In this document: in pieces, positions 1 through 12,958 of the stretch
How positions within the stretch are numbered: position 1 is the first letter of the stretch
Layout: every line of letters begins with the position of its first letter
Assembly (NCBI GenBank): GCA_037127315.1
Contig: JBBBDQ010001923.1
Coordinates: 1 to 64,000 of the forward strand
Reading direction: 5' to 3'
Length of the DNA stretch: 64,000 bases
Origin: Ascarosepion bandense
Taxonomy: Eukaryota > Mollusca > Cephalopoda > Sepiida > Sepiidae
Notes under the pieces: model-generated
The model's input: only the letters and a program-made list of their open reading frames with translations
Databases searched by the model: none
What the model was told of the DNA's origin: nothing
Program-made: the position numbers and the translations under genes

Positions 1-3000
1 GAGACACTGAAAATTTCAAAATATACCTCACAAAAAGTATCACTTTTTAGCTGATTTCGCATAGTTTTTCAACGTAAATTTCAAAGTTTTTAAACTTCTG
101 TAAAGTATCTAAACCTCCAAAATTTTTTTAAAATCTAAGCGTTTCCTATTGTTACCTAATGTTATCAACATGATATAATAATTTTTATTAATTTATCTGA
201 AAGATAAATTAATTTTCTGAAACTTTGAAATTTTCAAAATTTACGTAATAAATCTATTGCATTTTCGAGATATTCAAACTCCCAGAAAATATTGAAGACC
301 CTAAAATTCTTTTAATATCTAAGTGTTTTCTATTCATACCAAGTGGTTTCAACATGTTTCACCTATTTTCATTAATTTACCCTAAGGATGAATTAACTTT
401 CTGAGACTCTGAATATTTCGAAATATACCTAAAAAAGTATCACTTTTTAGCTGATTTCGCATAGTTTTTCAACGTAATTTTCAATGTTTTTAAACTTCTC
501 TAAAGTATCGAAACCTCCTAAATTTTGTTAAAATCTAAGCGTTGCCCATTGTTACCTAATGTTATCAACATGATATAACAATTTTTATTAATTTACCTGA
601 AAGATAAATTACTTTTCTGAAAGTTTGAAATTTTCAAAATTTACGTAATAAATCCATTATATTTTCGAGATACTCAAACTCCCAGAAAATATTGAAGACC
701 CTAAAAATTTTTTTAATATCTAAGTGTTTTCTATTCATACCAAGTGGTTTCAACATGTTTCACCTATTTTCATTAATTTATCCTAAGGGCGAATTAATTT
801 TCTGAGACACTGAAAATTTCAAAATATACCTCACAAAGTATCACTTTTTAGCTGATTTCGCATAGTTTTTCAACGTAATTTTCAAAGTTTTTAAACTTCT
901 GTAAAGTATCTAAACCTCCAAAATTTTTTGAATCTAAGCGTTTCCTATTGTTACCTAATGTTATCAACATGATATAACAATTTTTATTAATTTATCTGAA
1001 AGATAAATTAATTTTCTGAAAGTTTGAAATTTTCAAAATTTACGTAATAAATCTATTGCATTTTCGAGATATTCAAACTCCCAGAAAATATTGAAAACCC
1101 TAAAATTCTTTTAATATCTAAGTGTTTTCTATTCATACCAAGTGGTTTCAACATGTTTCACCTATTTTCATTAATTTATCCTAAGGATGAATTAACTTTC
1201 TGAGACTCTGAATATTTCGAAATATACCTAAAAAAGTATCACTTTTTAGCTGATTTCGCATAGTTTTTCAACGTAATTTTCAAAGTTTTTAAACATCTCT
1301 AAAGTATCGAAACCTCCAAAATTTTTTAAAAATCTAAGCGTTTCCTATTGTTACCTAATGTTATCAACATGATATAACAATTTTTATTAATTTACCTGAA
1401 AGATAAATTACTTATCTGAAAGTTTGAAATTTTCAAAATTTACGAAATAAATCCATTATATTTTCGAGATATTCAAACTCCCAGAAAATATTGAAGACCC
1501 TAAAAATTTTTTTAATATCTAAGTGTTTTCTATTCATACCAAGTGGTTTCAACATGTTTCACCTATTTTCATTAATTTATCCTAAGGGATGAATTAATTT
1601 TCTGAGACTCTGAACATTTCAAAATATACCTCAAAAAGTATCACTTTTTAGTTGATTTCGCATAGTTTTTCAACGTAATTTTCAAAGTTTTTAAACGTCT
1701 GTAAAGTATCTAAACCTCCAAAATTTTTTGAAAATGTAAGCGTTTCCTATTGTTACCTAATGTTATCAACATGATATAACAATTTTTATTAATTTATCTG
1801 AAAGATAAAATAATTTTCTGAAAGTTTGAAATTTTCAAAATTTACGTAATAAATCTATTGCATTTTCGAGATTTTCAAACTCCCAGAAAATATTGAAGAC
1901 CCTAATATTTTTTTAATATCTAAGTGTTTTCTATTCATACCAAGTAGTTTCAACATGTTTCACCTATTTTCATTAATTTATCCTAAGGATGAATTAATTT
2001 TCTGAGACTCTGAAAATTTCAAAATATACCTCAAAAAGTATCACTTTTTAGCTGATTTCGCATATTTTTTCAACGTAATTTTCATAGTTTTCAAACTACT
2101 GAAAAGTATCGAAAACTCCAAAATTTTTTTAAAAATCTAAGCGTTTCCTATTGTTACCTAATGTTATCAACATGATATAACAATTTTTATTACTTTACCT
2201 GAAAGATAAATTACTTTTCTGAAAGTTTGAAATTTTCAAAATTTACGTAATAAATCTATTGCATTTTCGAGATATTCAAACTCCCAGAAAATATTGAAGA
2301 CCCTAAAGTTTTTTTAATATCTAAGTGTTTTCTATTCATACCAAGTGGTTTCAACATGTTTCACCTATTTTCATTAATTTATCCTAAGGACGAATTAATT
2401 TTCTGAGACACTGAAAATTTCAAAATATACCTCACAAAGTAACACTTTTTAGCTGATTTCGCATAGTTTTTCAACGTAATTTTCAAAGTTTTTAAACTTC
2501 TGTAAAGTATCGAAACCTCCAAATTTTTTTAAAAAACTAAGCGTTTCCTATTGTTACCTAATGTTATCAACATGATATAACAATTTTTATTAATTTATCT
2601 GAAAGATAAAATAATTTTCTGAAAGTTTGAAATTTTCAAAATTTACGTAATAAATCCATTATATTTTCGAGATATTCAAACTCCCAGAAAATATTGAAGA
2701 CCGTAAAAATTTTTTAATATCTATGTGTTTTCTATTCATACCAAGTGGTTTCAACATGTTTCACCTATTTTCATTAATTTATCCTAAGGGCGAATTAATT
2801 TTCTGAGACACTGAAAATTTCAAAATATACCTCACAAAATATCACTTTTTAGCTGATTTCGCATAGTTTTTCAACGTAATTTTCAAAGTTTTTAAACTTC
2901 TGTAAAGTATCTAAACCTCCAAAATTTTTTGAAAATCTAAGCGTTTCCTATTGTTACCTAATGTTATCAACATGATATGACAATTTTTATTAATTTATCT

Positions 3001-6000
3001 GAAAGATAAAATAATTTTCTGAAAGTTTGAAATTTTCAAAATTTACGTAATAAATCCATTGCATTTTCGAGATATTCAAACTCCCAGAAAATATTGAAGA
3101 CCCTATTTTTTTAATATCTAAGTGTTTTCTTTTCATACCAAGTGGTTTCAACATGTTTCACCTATTTTCATTAATTTATCCTAAGGACGAATCAATTTTC
3201 TGAGACACTGAAAATTTCAAAATATACCTCAAAAAGTATCACTTTTAAGCTGATTTCGCATAGTTTTTCAACGTAATTTTCAAAGTTTTTAAACTTCTGT
3301 AAAGTATCGAAACCTCCAAAATTTTTTTAAAATCTAAGCGTTTCCTATTGTTACCTAATGTTATCAATATGATATAACAATTTTTATTAATTTCACTGAA
3401 AGATAAAATAATTTTCTGAAAGTTTGAAATTTTCAAAATTTACATAATAAATCTATTGCATTTTCGAGATATTCAAACTCCCAGAAAATATTGAAGACCC
3501 TAAATTTTTTTAATATCTAAGTGTTTTCTATTCATACCAAGTGGTTTCAACATGTTTCACCTATTTTCATTAATTTATCCTAAGGACGAATTAATTTTCT
3601 GAGACACTGAAAATTTCAAAATATACCTAAAAAGTATCACTTTTTAGCTGATTTCGCATAGTTTTTCAACGTAATTTTCAAAGTTTTTAAACTTCTCTAA
3701 AGTATCGAAACCTCCAAAATTTTTTGAAAATCTAAGCGTTTCCTATTGTTACCTAATGTTATCAACATGATATAACAATTTTTATTAATTTATCTGAAAG
3801 ATAAATTACTTATCTGAAAGTTTGAAATTTTCAAAATTTACGTAACAAATCCATTATATTTTCGAGATATTGCAACTCCCAGAAAATATTGAAGACCCTA
3901 AAAATTTTTTAATATCTATGTGTTTTCTATTCATACCAAGTGGTTTCAACATGTTTCACCTATTTTCATTAATTTATCCTAAGGGCGAATTAATTTTCTG
4001 AGACACTGAAAATTTCAAAATATACCTCACAAAGTATCACTTTTTAGCTGATTTCGCATAGTTTTTCAACGTAAATTTCAAAGTTTTTAAACTTCTGTAA
4101 AGTATCGAAACCTCAAAAATTTTTTTAAAATCTAAGCGTTTCCTATTGTTACCTAATGTTTTCAACATGATATAACAATTTTTATTAATTTATCTGAAAG
4201 ATAAATTAATTTTCTGAAACTTTGAAATTTTCAAAATTTACGTAATAAATCTATTGCATTTTCGAGATTCAAACTCCCAAGAAAATATTGAAGACCCTAA
4301 AATTTTTTAATATCTAAGTGTTTTCTATTCATAGCAAGTGGTTTCAACATGTTTCACCTATTTTCATTAATTTATCCTAAGGATGAATTAATTTTCTGAG
4401 ACTCTGAAAATTTCAAAATATACCTCAAAAAAGTATCACTTTTTAGCTGATTTCGCATAGTTTTTCAACGTAATTTTCAAAGTTTTTAAACTTCTGTAAA
4501 GTATCTAAACCTCCAAAATTTTTTGAAAATCTAAGCGTTTCCTATTGTTACCTAATTTTATCAACATGATATAACAATTTTTATTAATTTATCTGAAAGA
4601 TAAATTAATTTTCTGAAATTTTGAAATTTTCAAAATTTACGTAATAAATCCTATTGCATTTTCGAGATTTTCAAACTCACACAAAATATTGAAGACCCTA
4701 AAAATTTTTTAATATCTAAGTGTTTTCTATTCATACCAAGTGGTTTCAACATGTTTCACCTATTTTCATTAATTTATCCTAAGGGCGAATTAATTTTCTG
4801 AGACACTGAAAATTTCAAAATATACCTCACAAAGTATCACTTTTTAGCTGATTTCGCATAGTTTTTCAACGTAATTTTCAAAGTTTTTAAACTTCTGTAA
4901 AGTATCTAAACCTCCAAAATTTTTTGAAAATCTAAGCGTTTCCTATTGTTACCTAATGTTATCAACATGATATAACAATTTTTATTAATTTATCTGAAAG
5001 ATAAAATAATTTTCTGAAAGTTTGAAATTTTCAAAATTTACGTAATAAATCTATTGCAATTTCGAGATATTCAAACTCCCAGAAAATATTGAAAACCCTA
5101 AAATTCTTTTAATATCTAAGTGTTTTCTATTCATACCAAGTGGTTTCAACATGTTTCACCTATTTTCATTAATTTATCCTAAGGATGAATTAACTTTCTG
5201 AGACTCTGAATATTTCGAAATATACCTAAAAAAGTATCACTTTTTAGCTGATTTCGCATAGTTTTTCAACGTAATTTTCAAAGTTTTTAAACATCTCTAA
5301 AGTATCGAAACCTCCAAAATTTTTTAAAAATCTAAGCGTTTCCTATTGTTACCTAATGTTATCAACATGATATAACCAATTTTTATTAATTTACCTGAAA
5401 GATAAATTACTTATCTGAAAGTTTGAAATTTTCAAAATTTACGAAATAAATCCATTATATTTTCGAGATATTCAAACTCCCAGAAAATATTGAAGACCCT
5501 AAAAATTTTTTAATATCTAAGTGTTTTCTATTCATACCAAGTGGTTTCAACATGTTTCACCTATTTTCATTAATTTATCCTAAGGGCGAATTAATTTTCT
5601 AAGACACTGAAAATTTCAAAATATACCTCACAAAGTATCACTTTTTAGTTGATTTCGCATAGTTTTTCAACGTAATTTTCAAAGTTTTTAAACGTCTGTA
5701 AAGTATCTAAACCTCCAAAATTTTTTGAAAATGTAAGCGTTTCCTATTGTTACCTAATGTTATCAACATGATATAACAATTTTTATTAATTTATCTGAAA
5801 GATAAAATAATTTTCTGAAAGTTTGAAATTTTCAAAATTTACGTAATAAATCTATTGCATTTTCGAGATATTCAAACTCCCAGAAAATATTGAAGACCCT
5901 AAAATTATTTTAATATCTAAGTGTTTTCTATTCATACCAAGTGGTTTCAACATGTTTCCCCTATTTTCATTAATTTATCCTAAGGATGAATTAACTTTCT

Positions 6001-9000
6001 GAGACTCTGAATATTTCGAAATATACCTAAAAAAGTATCTCTTTTTAGCTGATTTCGCATATTTTTTCAACGTAATTTTCATAGTTTTCAAACTACTGAA
6101 AAGTATCGAAAACTCCAAAATTTTTTTAAAATCTAAGCGTTTCCTATTGTTACCTAATGTTATCAACATGATATAACAATTTTTATTACTTTACCTGAAA
6201 GATAAATTACTTTTCTGAAAGTTTGAAATTTTCAAAATTTACGTAATAAATCTATTGCATTTTCGAGATATTCAAACTCCCAGAAAATATTGAAGACCCT
6301 AAAGTTTTTTTAATATCTAAGTGTTTTCTATTCATACCAAGTGGTTTCAACATGTTTCACCTATTTTCATTAATTTATCCTAAGGACGAATTAATTTTCT
6401 GAGACACTGAAAATTTCAAAATATACCTCACAAAGTAACACTTTTTAGCTGATTTCGCATAGTTTTTCAACGTAATTTTCAAAGTTTTTAAACTTCTGTA
6501 AAGTATCGAAACCTCCAAAATTTTTTTAAAAAACTAAGCGTTTCCTATTGTTACCTAATGTTATCAACATGATATAACAATTTTTATTAATTTATCTGAA
6601 AGATAAAATAATTTTCTGAAAGTTTGAAATTTTCAAAATTTACGTAATAAATCCATTATATTTTCGAGATATTCAAACTCCCAGAAAATATTGAAGACCG
6701 TAAAAATTTTTTAATATCTATGTGTTTTCTATTCATACCAAGTGGTTTCAACATGTTTCACCTATTTTCATTAATTTATCCTAAGGGCGAATTAATTTTC
6801 TGAGACACTGAAAATTTCAAAATATACCTCACAAAATATCACTTTTTAGCTGATTTCGCATAGTTTTTCAACGTAATTTTCAAAGTTTTTAAACTTCTGT
6901 AAAGTATCTAAACCTCCAAAATTTTTTGAAAATCTAAGCGTTTCCTATTGTTACCTAATGTTATCAACATGATATGACAATTTTTATTAATTTATCTGAA
7001 AGATAAAATAATTTTCTGAAAGTTTGAAATTTTCAAAATTTACGTAATAAATCCATTGCATTTTCGAGATATTCAAACTCCCAGAAAATATTGAAGACCC
7101 TAAAATTTTTTTAATATCTAAGTGTTTTCTTTTCATACCAAGTGGTTTCAACATGTTTCACCTATTTTCATTAATTTATCCTAAGGACGAATCAATTTTC
7201 TGAGACACTGAAAATTTCAAAATATACCTCAAAAAGTATCACTTTTAAGCTGATTTCGCATAGTTTTTCAACGTAATTTTCAAAGTTTTTAAACTTCTGT
7301 AAAGTATCGAAACCTCCAAAATTTTTTTAAAATCTAAGCGTTTCCTATTGTTACCTAATGTTATCAATATGATATAACAATTTTTATTAATTTCACTGAA
7401 AGATAAAATAATTTTCTGAAAGTTTGAAATTTTCAAAATTTACATAATAAATCTATTGCATTTTCGAGATATTCAAACTCCCAGAAAATATTGAAGACCC
7501 TAAATTTTTTTAATATCTAAGTGTTTTCTATTCATACCAAGTGGTTTCAACATGTTTCACCTATTTTCATTAATTTATCCTAAGGACGAATTAATTTTCT
7601 GAGACACTGAAAATTTCAAAATATACCTAAAAAGTATCACTTTTTAGCTGATTTCGCATAGTTTTTCAACGTAATTTTCAAAGTTTTTAAACTTCTCTAA
7701 AGTATCGAAACCTCCAAAATTTTTTGAAAATCTAAGCGTTTCCTATTGTTACCTAATGTTATCAACATGATATAACAATTTTTATTAATTTATCTGAAAG
7801 ATAAATTACTTATCTGAAAGTTTGAAATTTTCAAAATTTACGTAACAAATCCATTATATTTTCGAGATATTGCAACTCCCAGAAAATATTGAAGACCCTA
7901 AAAATTTTTTAATATCTATGTGTTTTCTATTCATACCAAGTGGTTTCAACATGTTTCACCTATTTTCATTAATTTATCCTAAGGGCGAATTAATTTTCTG
8001 AGACACTGAAAATTTCAAAATATACCTCACAAAGTATCACTTTTTAGCTGATTTCGCATAGTTTTTCAACGTAATTTTCAAAGTTTTTAAACTTCTGTAA
8101 AGTATCGAAACCTCAAAAATTTTTTTAAAATCTAAGCGTTTCCTATTGTTACCTAATGTTTTCAACATGATATAACAATTTTTATTAATTTATCTGAAAG
8201 ATAAAATTAATTTTCTGAAACTTTGAAATTTTCAAAATTTACGTAATAAATCCTATTGCATTTTCGAGATTTTCAAACTCCCAGAAAATATTGAAGACCC
8301 TAAAAATTTTTTTAATATCTAAGTGTTTTCTATTCATAGCAAGTGGTTTCAACATGTTTCACCTATTTTCATTAATTTATCCTAAGGATGAATTAATTTT
8401 CTGAGACTCTGAAAATTTCAAAATATACCTCAAAAAGTATCACTTTTTAGCTGATTTCGCATAGTTTTTCAACGTAATTTTCAAAGTTTTTAAACTTCTG
8501 TAAAGTATCTAAACCTCCAAAATTTTTTGAAAATCTAAGCGTTTCCTATTGTTACCTAATTTTATCAACATGATATAACAATTTTTATTAATTTATCTGA
8601 AAGATAAATTAATTTTCTGAAATTTTGAAATTTTCAAAATTTACGTAATAAATCTATTGCATTTTCGAGATTTTCAAACTCACACAAAATATTGAAGACC
8701 CTAAAAATTTTTTAATATCTAAGTGTTTTCTATTCATACCAAGTGGTTTCAACATGTTTCACCTATTTTCATTAATTTATCCTAAGGGCGAATTAATTTT
8801 CTGAGACACTGAAAATTACAAAATATACCTCACAAAGTATCACTTTTTAGCTGATTTCGCATAGTTTTTCAACGTAATTTTCAAAGTTTTTAAACTTCTG
8901 TAAAGTATCGAAACCTGCAAAATTTTTTTAAAATCTAAGCGTTTCCTATTGTTACCTAATGTTATCAACATGATATAACAATTTTTATTAATTTATCTGA

Positions 9001-9677
9001 AAGATAAAATAATTTTCTGAAAGTTTGAAATTTTCAAAATTTACGTAATAAATCTATTGCATTTTCGAGATATTCAAACTCCCAGAAAATATTGAAGACC
9101 CTAAAATTATTTTAATATCTAAGTGTTTTCTATTCATACCAAGTGGTTTCAACATGTTTCCCCTATTTTCATTAATTTATCCTAAGGATGAATTAACTTT
9201 CTGAGACTCTGAATATTTCGAAATATACCTAAAAAAGTATCTCTTTTTAGCTGATTTCGCATATTTTTTCAACCTAATTTTCATAGTTTTCAAACTACTG
9301 AAAAGTATCGAAAACTCCAAAATTTTTTGAAAATCTAAGCGTTTCCTATTGTTACCTAATGTTATCAACATGATATAACAATTTTTATTACTTTACTTGA
9401 AAGATAAATTTACTTTTCTGAAAGTTTGAAATTTTCAAAATTTACGTAATAAATCTATTGCATTTTCGAGATATTCAAACTCCCAGAAAATATTGAAGAC
9501 CCTAAAGTTTTTTTAATATCTAAGTGTTTTCTATTCATACCAAGTGGTTTCAACATGTTTCACCTATTTTCATTAATTTATCTTAAGGACGAATTAATTT
9601 TCTGAGACACTGAAAATTTCAAAATATACCTCACAAAGTAACACTTTTTAGCTGATTTCGCATAGTTTTTCAACGTA
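1..9677 (+). repeat. Satellite A, homogenised higher-order array (~400-bp monomer, ~4.0-kb HOR)
   Basis: Tandem units of about 400 bp, each starting at a GAGACACTGA or GAGACTCTGA motif (for example near 1, 403, 803, 1202, 1603, 2003, 2403). Each unit is two related halves of about 200 bp. One ends in TTATCCTAAGGATGAATTAA and the other in TTATCTGAAAGATAAATTAA, and both run into TTTTCTGA. Diagnostic variants recur at ~4,000-bp spacing: GTAAATTTCAAAG near 70 and 4,070; an AAAATGTAAG variant near 1,735 and 5,735; ACTCACACAAAATATT near 4,675 and 8,675. The segments 3,245-3,436 and 7,245-7,436 have the same translation. So ten monomers make one higher-order repeat, present about 2.4 times. Short ORFs here only reflect the repeat. 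The array continues beyond the left edge of the window. Confidence 0.95.
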
Positions 9678-10790
9678 TCGCTTTTTAGCAGATTTCGGAT
9701 AGTTTTTCAACGTATTTGTTGAAGTTTTTAAACTTCTGTAAATCATCGAAACCTCAATTTGTTTTTAAAATCTGAGCGTTTCCTTTTGTTACCTAATGTT
9801 ATCAACATTTTATAATAATTTTTATACATTTATCTGAAAGTTAAATTAATTTTCTGAAAGTTTGAAATTTTCAAATTTTCCGTAAAAATATCTATTGTAT
9901 TTTCGAGATATTCAAACTCCCAGAAGATCCTAAAAATGTTTAATATCTAAGTGTTTTCTCTTCATACCAAGTGGTTTTAACATGTTCACTTATTTTCATT
10001 AATTTATCCTAAGGATGAATTAATTTTCTGAGACTCTGAAAATTTCAAAATATACCTCAAATTTATCTCTTTTTAGCTGATTTCGCATTTTTTCAACGTA
10101 TTTGTTGAAGTTTTTCAACTTCTGTAAAATATCAAAACCTCCAAAGTTTTTTTAAAATCAAAGCGTTTCCTATTGTTACCTAATGTTTTCAACATGTTAT
10201 AATAATTTTTAATAATTTTTCTGAAACTCCCAGATAATATTGAAGACCCTAATATTTTTTACTATCTAATGTTTTCTATTCATACCAAGTGGTTTCAACA
10301 TGTTTCACCAATTTTCATTAATTTATCCTAAGGATGAATTCATTTTCTGAGACTCTGAAAATTTCAAAATATACCACAAAAGGTATCTCTTTTTAGCTGA
10401 TTTCGCAGTTTTTCAACGTATTTTTGAAATTTTTAGTCTTCTGTAAAGTTTCGAAACCTCCAAATTTTTTTTTTAAATCTCAGCGTTTCCTATTGTTACC
10501 TAATGTTTTCAACATGTTATAATAATTTTTATTAATTTATCTGAAAGTTAAATTAATTTTCTGAAATTTTGAACTTTTCAAATTTTGCGTAATAAATCTA
10601 TTGCATTTTGGAGATAATCAAACCCACAGAAATATTGAAGGCCCGAAAATTTCTTTCATATCTAAGTGTTTTCTATTCATACCATGTTGTTTCAACATGT
10701 TTCCCCTATTTTTTTTTAATTTATCCTAAGGATGAATTTATTTCCTGAGACTCTGAATATTTCAAATTTTTCCTCAAAAAAGAATATAAA
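9678..10790 (+). repeat. Satellite A, diverged edge monomers
   Basis: The same 400-bp satellite in the same orientation, but with many substitutions and indels compared with the nearly identical copies to the left. It opens with a 37-bp partial duplication (9,678-9,714 repeats 9,641-9,677 with a few changes). It then runs through about 2.7 degraded monomers and breaks off inside the GAGACTCTGA-TTTCAAA segment near 10,770. Edge monomers of satellite arrays are typically less homogenised because unequal exchange acts less there. I see no gene. Confidence 0.85.
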
Positions 10791-10886
10791 TATATGCTAA
10801 TTGTACATAAAATTTTTCTGTTTTCCTGTTAGATATTTTTAAGATATCTTTATTTTTTTAGATGTTTAGTTTTTCTATTTTCTATC

Positions 10887-10950
10887 AAAATATAAGTAAA
10901 GGTAGATTAATTTCAGGATTATGAAATTAATCTACCTTTACTTATATTTT
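10887..10950. repeat. Perfect 29-bp palindrome with 6-nt loop at the A/B satellite boundary
   Basis: The left arm 10,887-10,915 and right arm 10,922-10,950 are exact reverse complements, separated by GGATTA. The right arm matches the CTACCTTTAC-TTATATTTT part of satellite B, so the left arm is an inverted piece of the same sub-repeat. It lies about 100 bp inside the start of satellite B. Confidence 0.93.
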
Positions 10951-12466
10951 GTGTATGTCTGAGAATCATAAAAAAATGAAAATAAGCATTTTTACTATAT
11001 TTTACCTATTTCTGTATGAATATAAGCTTTTCTCTACCATATTTCGAATGTTTTTTCATGGAAATGTGAACATAATGTTCTTGTACATAACGTTTTTCAT
11101 TTTTCATATTAGAACTTTTAAAAAATCTTCATTTTTGTAACATATTTTACTTTACACAAAAACATGTCTATAAGCTACCTTTACCTTATATTTTGTTTAT
11201 TTCCATATAGAAATATGAAAATAAGCTTTTTTCCATATTTTAAATCTTTATGCATGGAAATATGAAAATAAACATTTCCTCTCATATTTTGCATATGAAA
11301 TATGCTACTTTTACATAACATGTGTCATTTTTTATTAAAGAAATTTAAAATAATCTTTATTTTTGTCAGATATTTTGTTTTTCTAGATAGAAACATGAAA
11401 ATAAGCTGCCTTTACCTTATATTTTGTGTATTTCCATATAGAAATATGAAAATAAGCATTTTTACCTCATTTTTCGTATTTCTGTATGGAAATATGAAAG
11501 TAAGCTTTATTCTCTCATATTTTGCATATTTTGCTCTTTCCTTTATGGAAATATGAAGAAATGCTCTTTTTACATAAAATTTGTCATTTTCATTTAGAAA
11601 TTTAAAAAAAAGATTTATTTTTGTCAGATAATTGTTTTTCTACATAGAAACCTGAAGATAAGCTACCTTAGCCTTATATTTTGTGTATTTCCATCCAGAA
11701 ATATGAAAATAACCTTTTTTACTACATTTTACGTATTTTTGGATGGAAATATGAAAATAAGCTTTTTTTTCTCTCATATTTTGCATTTTTCATTATGGAA
11801 ATAGTGATATACGCTACTTTTACATAATATTTGTCATTTTTTAATTTAGAAGTTTTAAAAATATCTTCATTTTTGCCAGATATTTTGTTTTTCTACATAC
11901 CAACATAAAATAAGCTATCTTTTCTTTATATTTTGTGTATTTCCATGTAGAAATATGAAAACAAGCTTTTCTTCCGACATTATATGTATTTCTGAATGAA
12001 TATCTGAAAATAAGATTTTCCCTCTCATATTTTATGTATTTTTGTATGGAAAAATATTTTCCTCTCTTATTTTGCATTTGTCTTTATGGAAATATGAAAA
12101 TATGCTAAATTTACATAAAATTTGTCATTTTTCATTTTCAAAATTTAAAACAAATCTTCATTTTTGTCAGATATTTTGTTTTTCTCCATTGAGACATGAA
12201 AATAAGCTACCTTTACATTATATTTTGTGTATTTCCATATATAAATAAGCTTTTTTACCACATTTTACATATTTCTGTATGGAAATATGAGAATAAGCTT
12301 TTTTCTCTCCCAGTTTGCATTTATCTTTATGGAAATATGAAAATATGCTAAATTTACATCAAATTTGTCCATTTTATTTTAGAAGTTTTTACAAAATTTT
12401 CATTTTTTCAAATATTGTTTTGTACATAGAAACATGGAAATAAGCTACCTTTACATTATATTTTGC

Positions 12467-12958
12467 GTATTTTCACATAGAAATATGAAAATAAGCATTT
12501 TTACCGCATTTTACGTATTTCCGTATGGAAATATGAAAGTAAGCTTTATTCTCTCATATTTTGCACTTTTCTTTATGGAAATATGAAAATATGCTAATTT
12601 TGCATAAAATTTCTCATTTTCATTTAGAAATTTAAGAAAGATTCATTTTTGTCAGATAATTGTTTTTCTACATAGAAACATGAAGATAAGCTACCTTGAC
12701 CTTATATTTTGTGTATTTTCACATAGAAATATGAAAATAAGCATTTTTACCGCATTTTACGTATTTCCGTATGGAAATATGAAAGTAAGCTTTATTCTCT
12801 CATATTTTGCACTTTTCTTTATGGAAATATGAAAATATGCTAATTTTGCATAAAATTTCTCATTTTCATTTAGAAATTTAAGAAAGATTCATTTTTGTCA
12901 GATAATTGTTTTTCTACATAGAAACATGAAGATAAGCTACCTTGACCTTATATTTTGT
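12467..12958 (+). repeat. Perfect 246-bp tandem duplication inside satellite B
   Basis: Positions 12,467-12,712 and 12,713-12,958 are identical over all 246 bases by eye. Neighbouring units differ at many positions, so this is a very recent duplication of one complete five-part unit. A second near-identical pair lies at about 13,456-13,701 and 13,702-13,947, again with 246-bp spacing. These pairs fix the length of the amplified unit. Confidence 0.9.

Noticed and set aside
1..9677. Short minus-strand ORFs in satellite A (for example 3,245-3,436 and the same translation at 7,245-7,436)
   Set aside because: Repetition of the same peptide only reflects the 4-kb repeat; other monomers break the frame.
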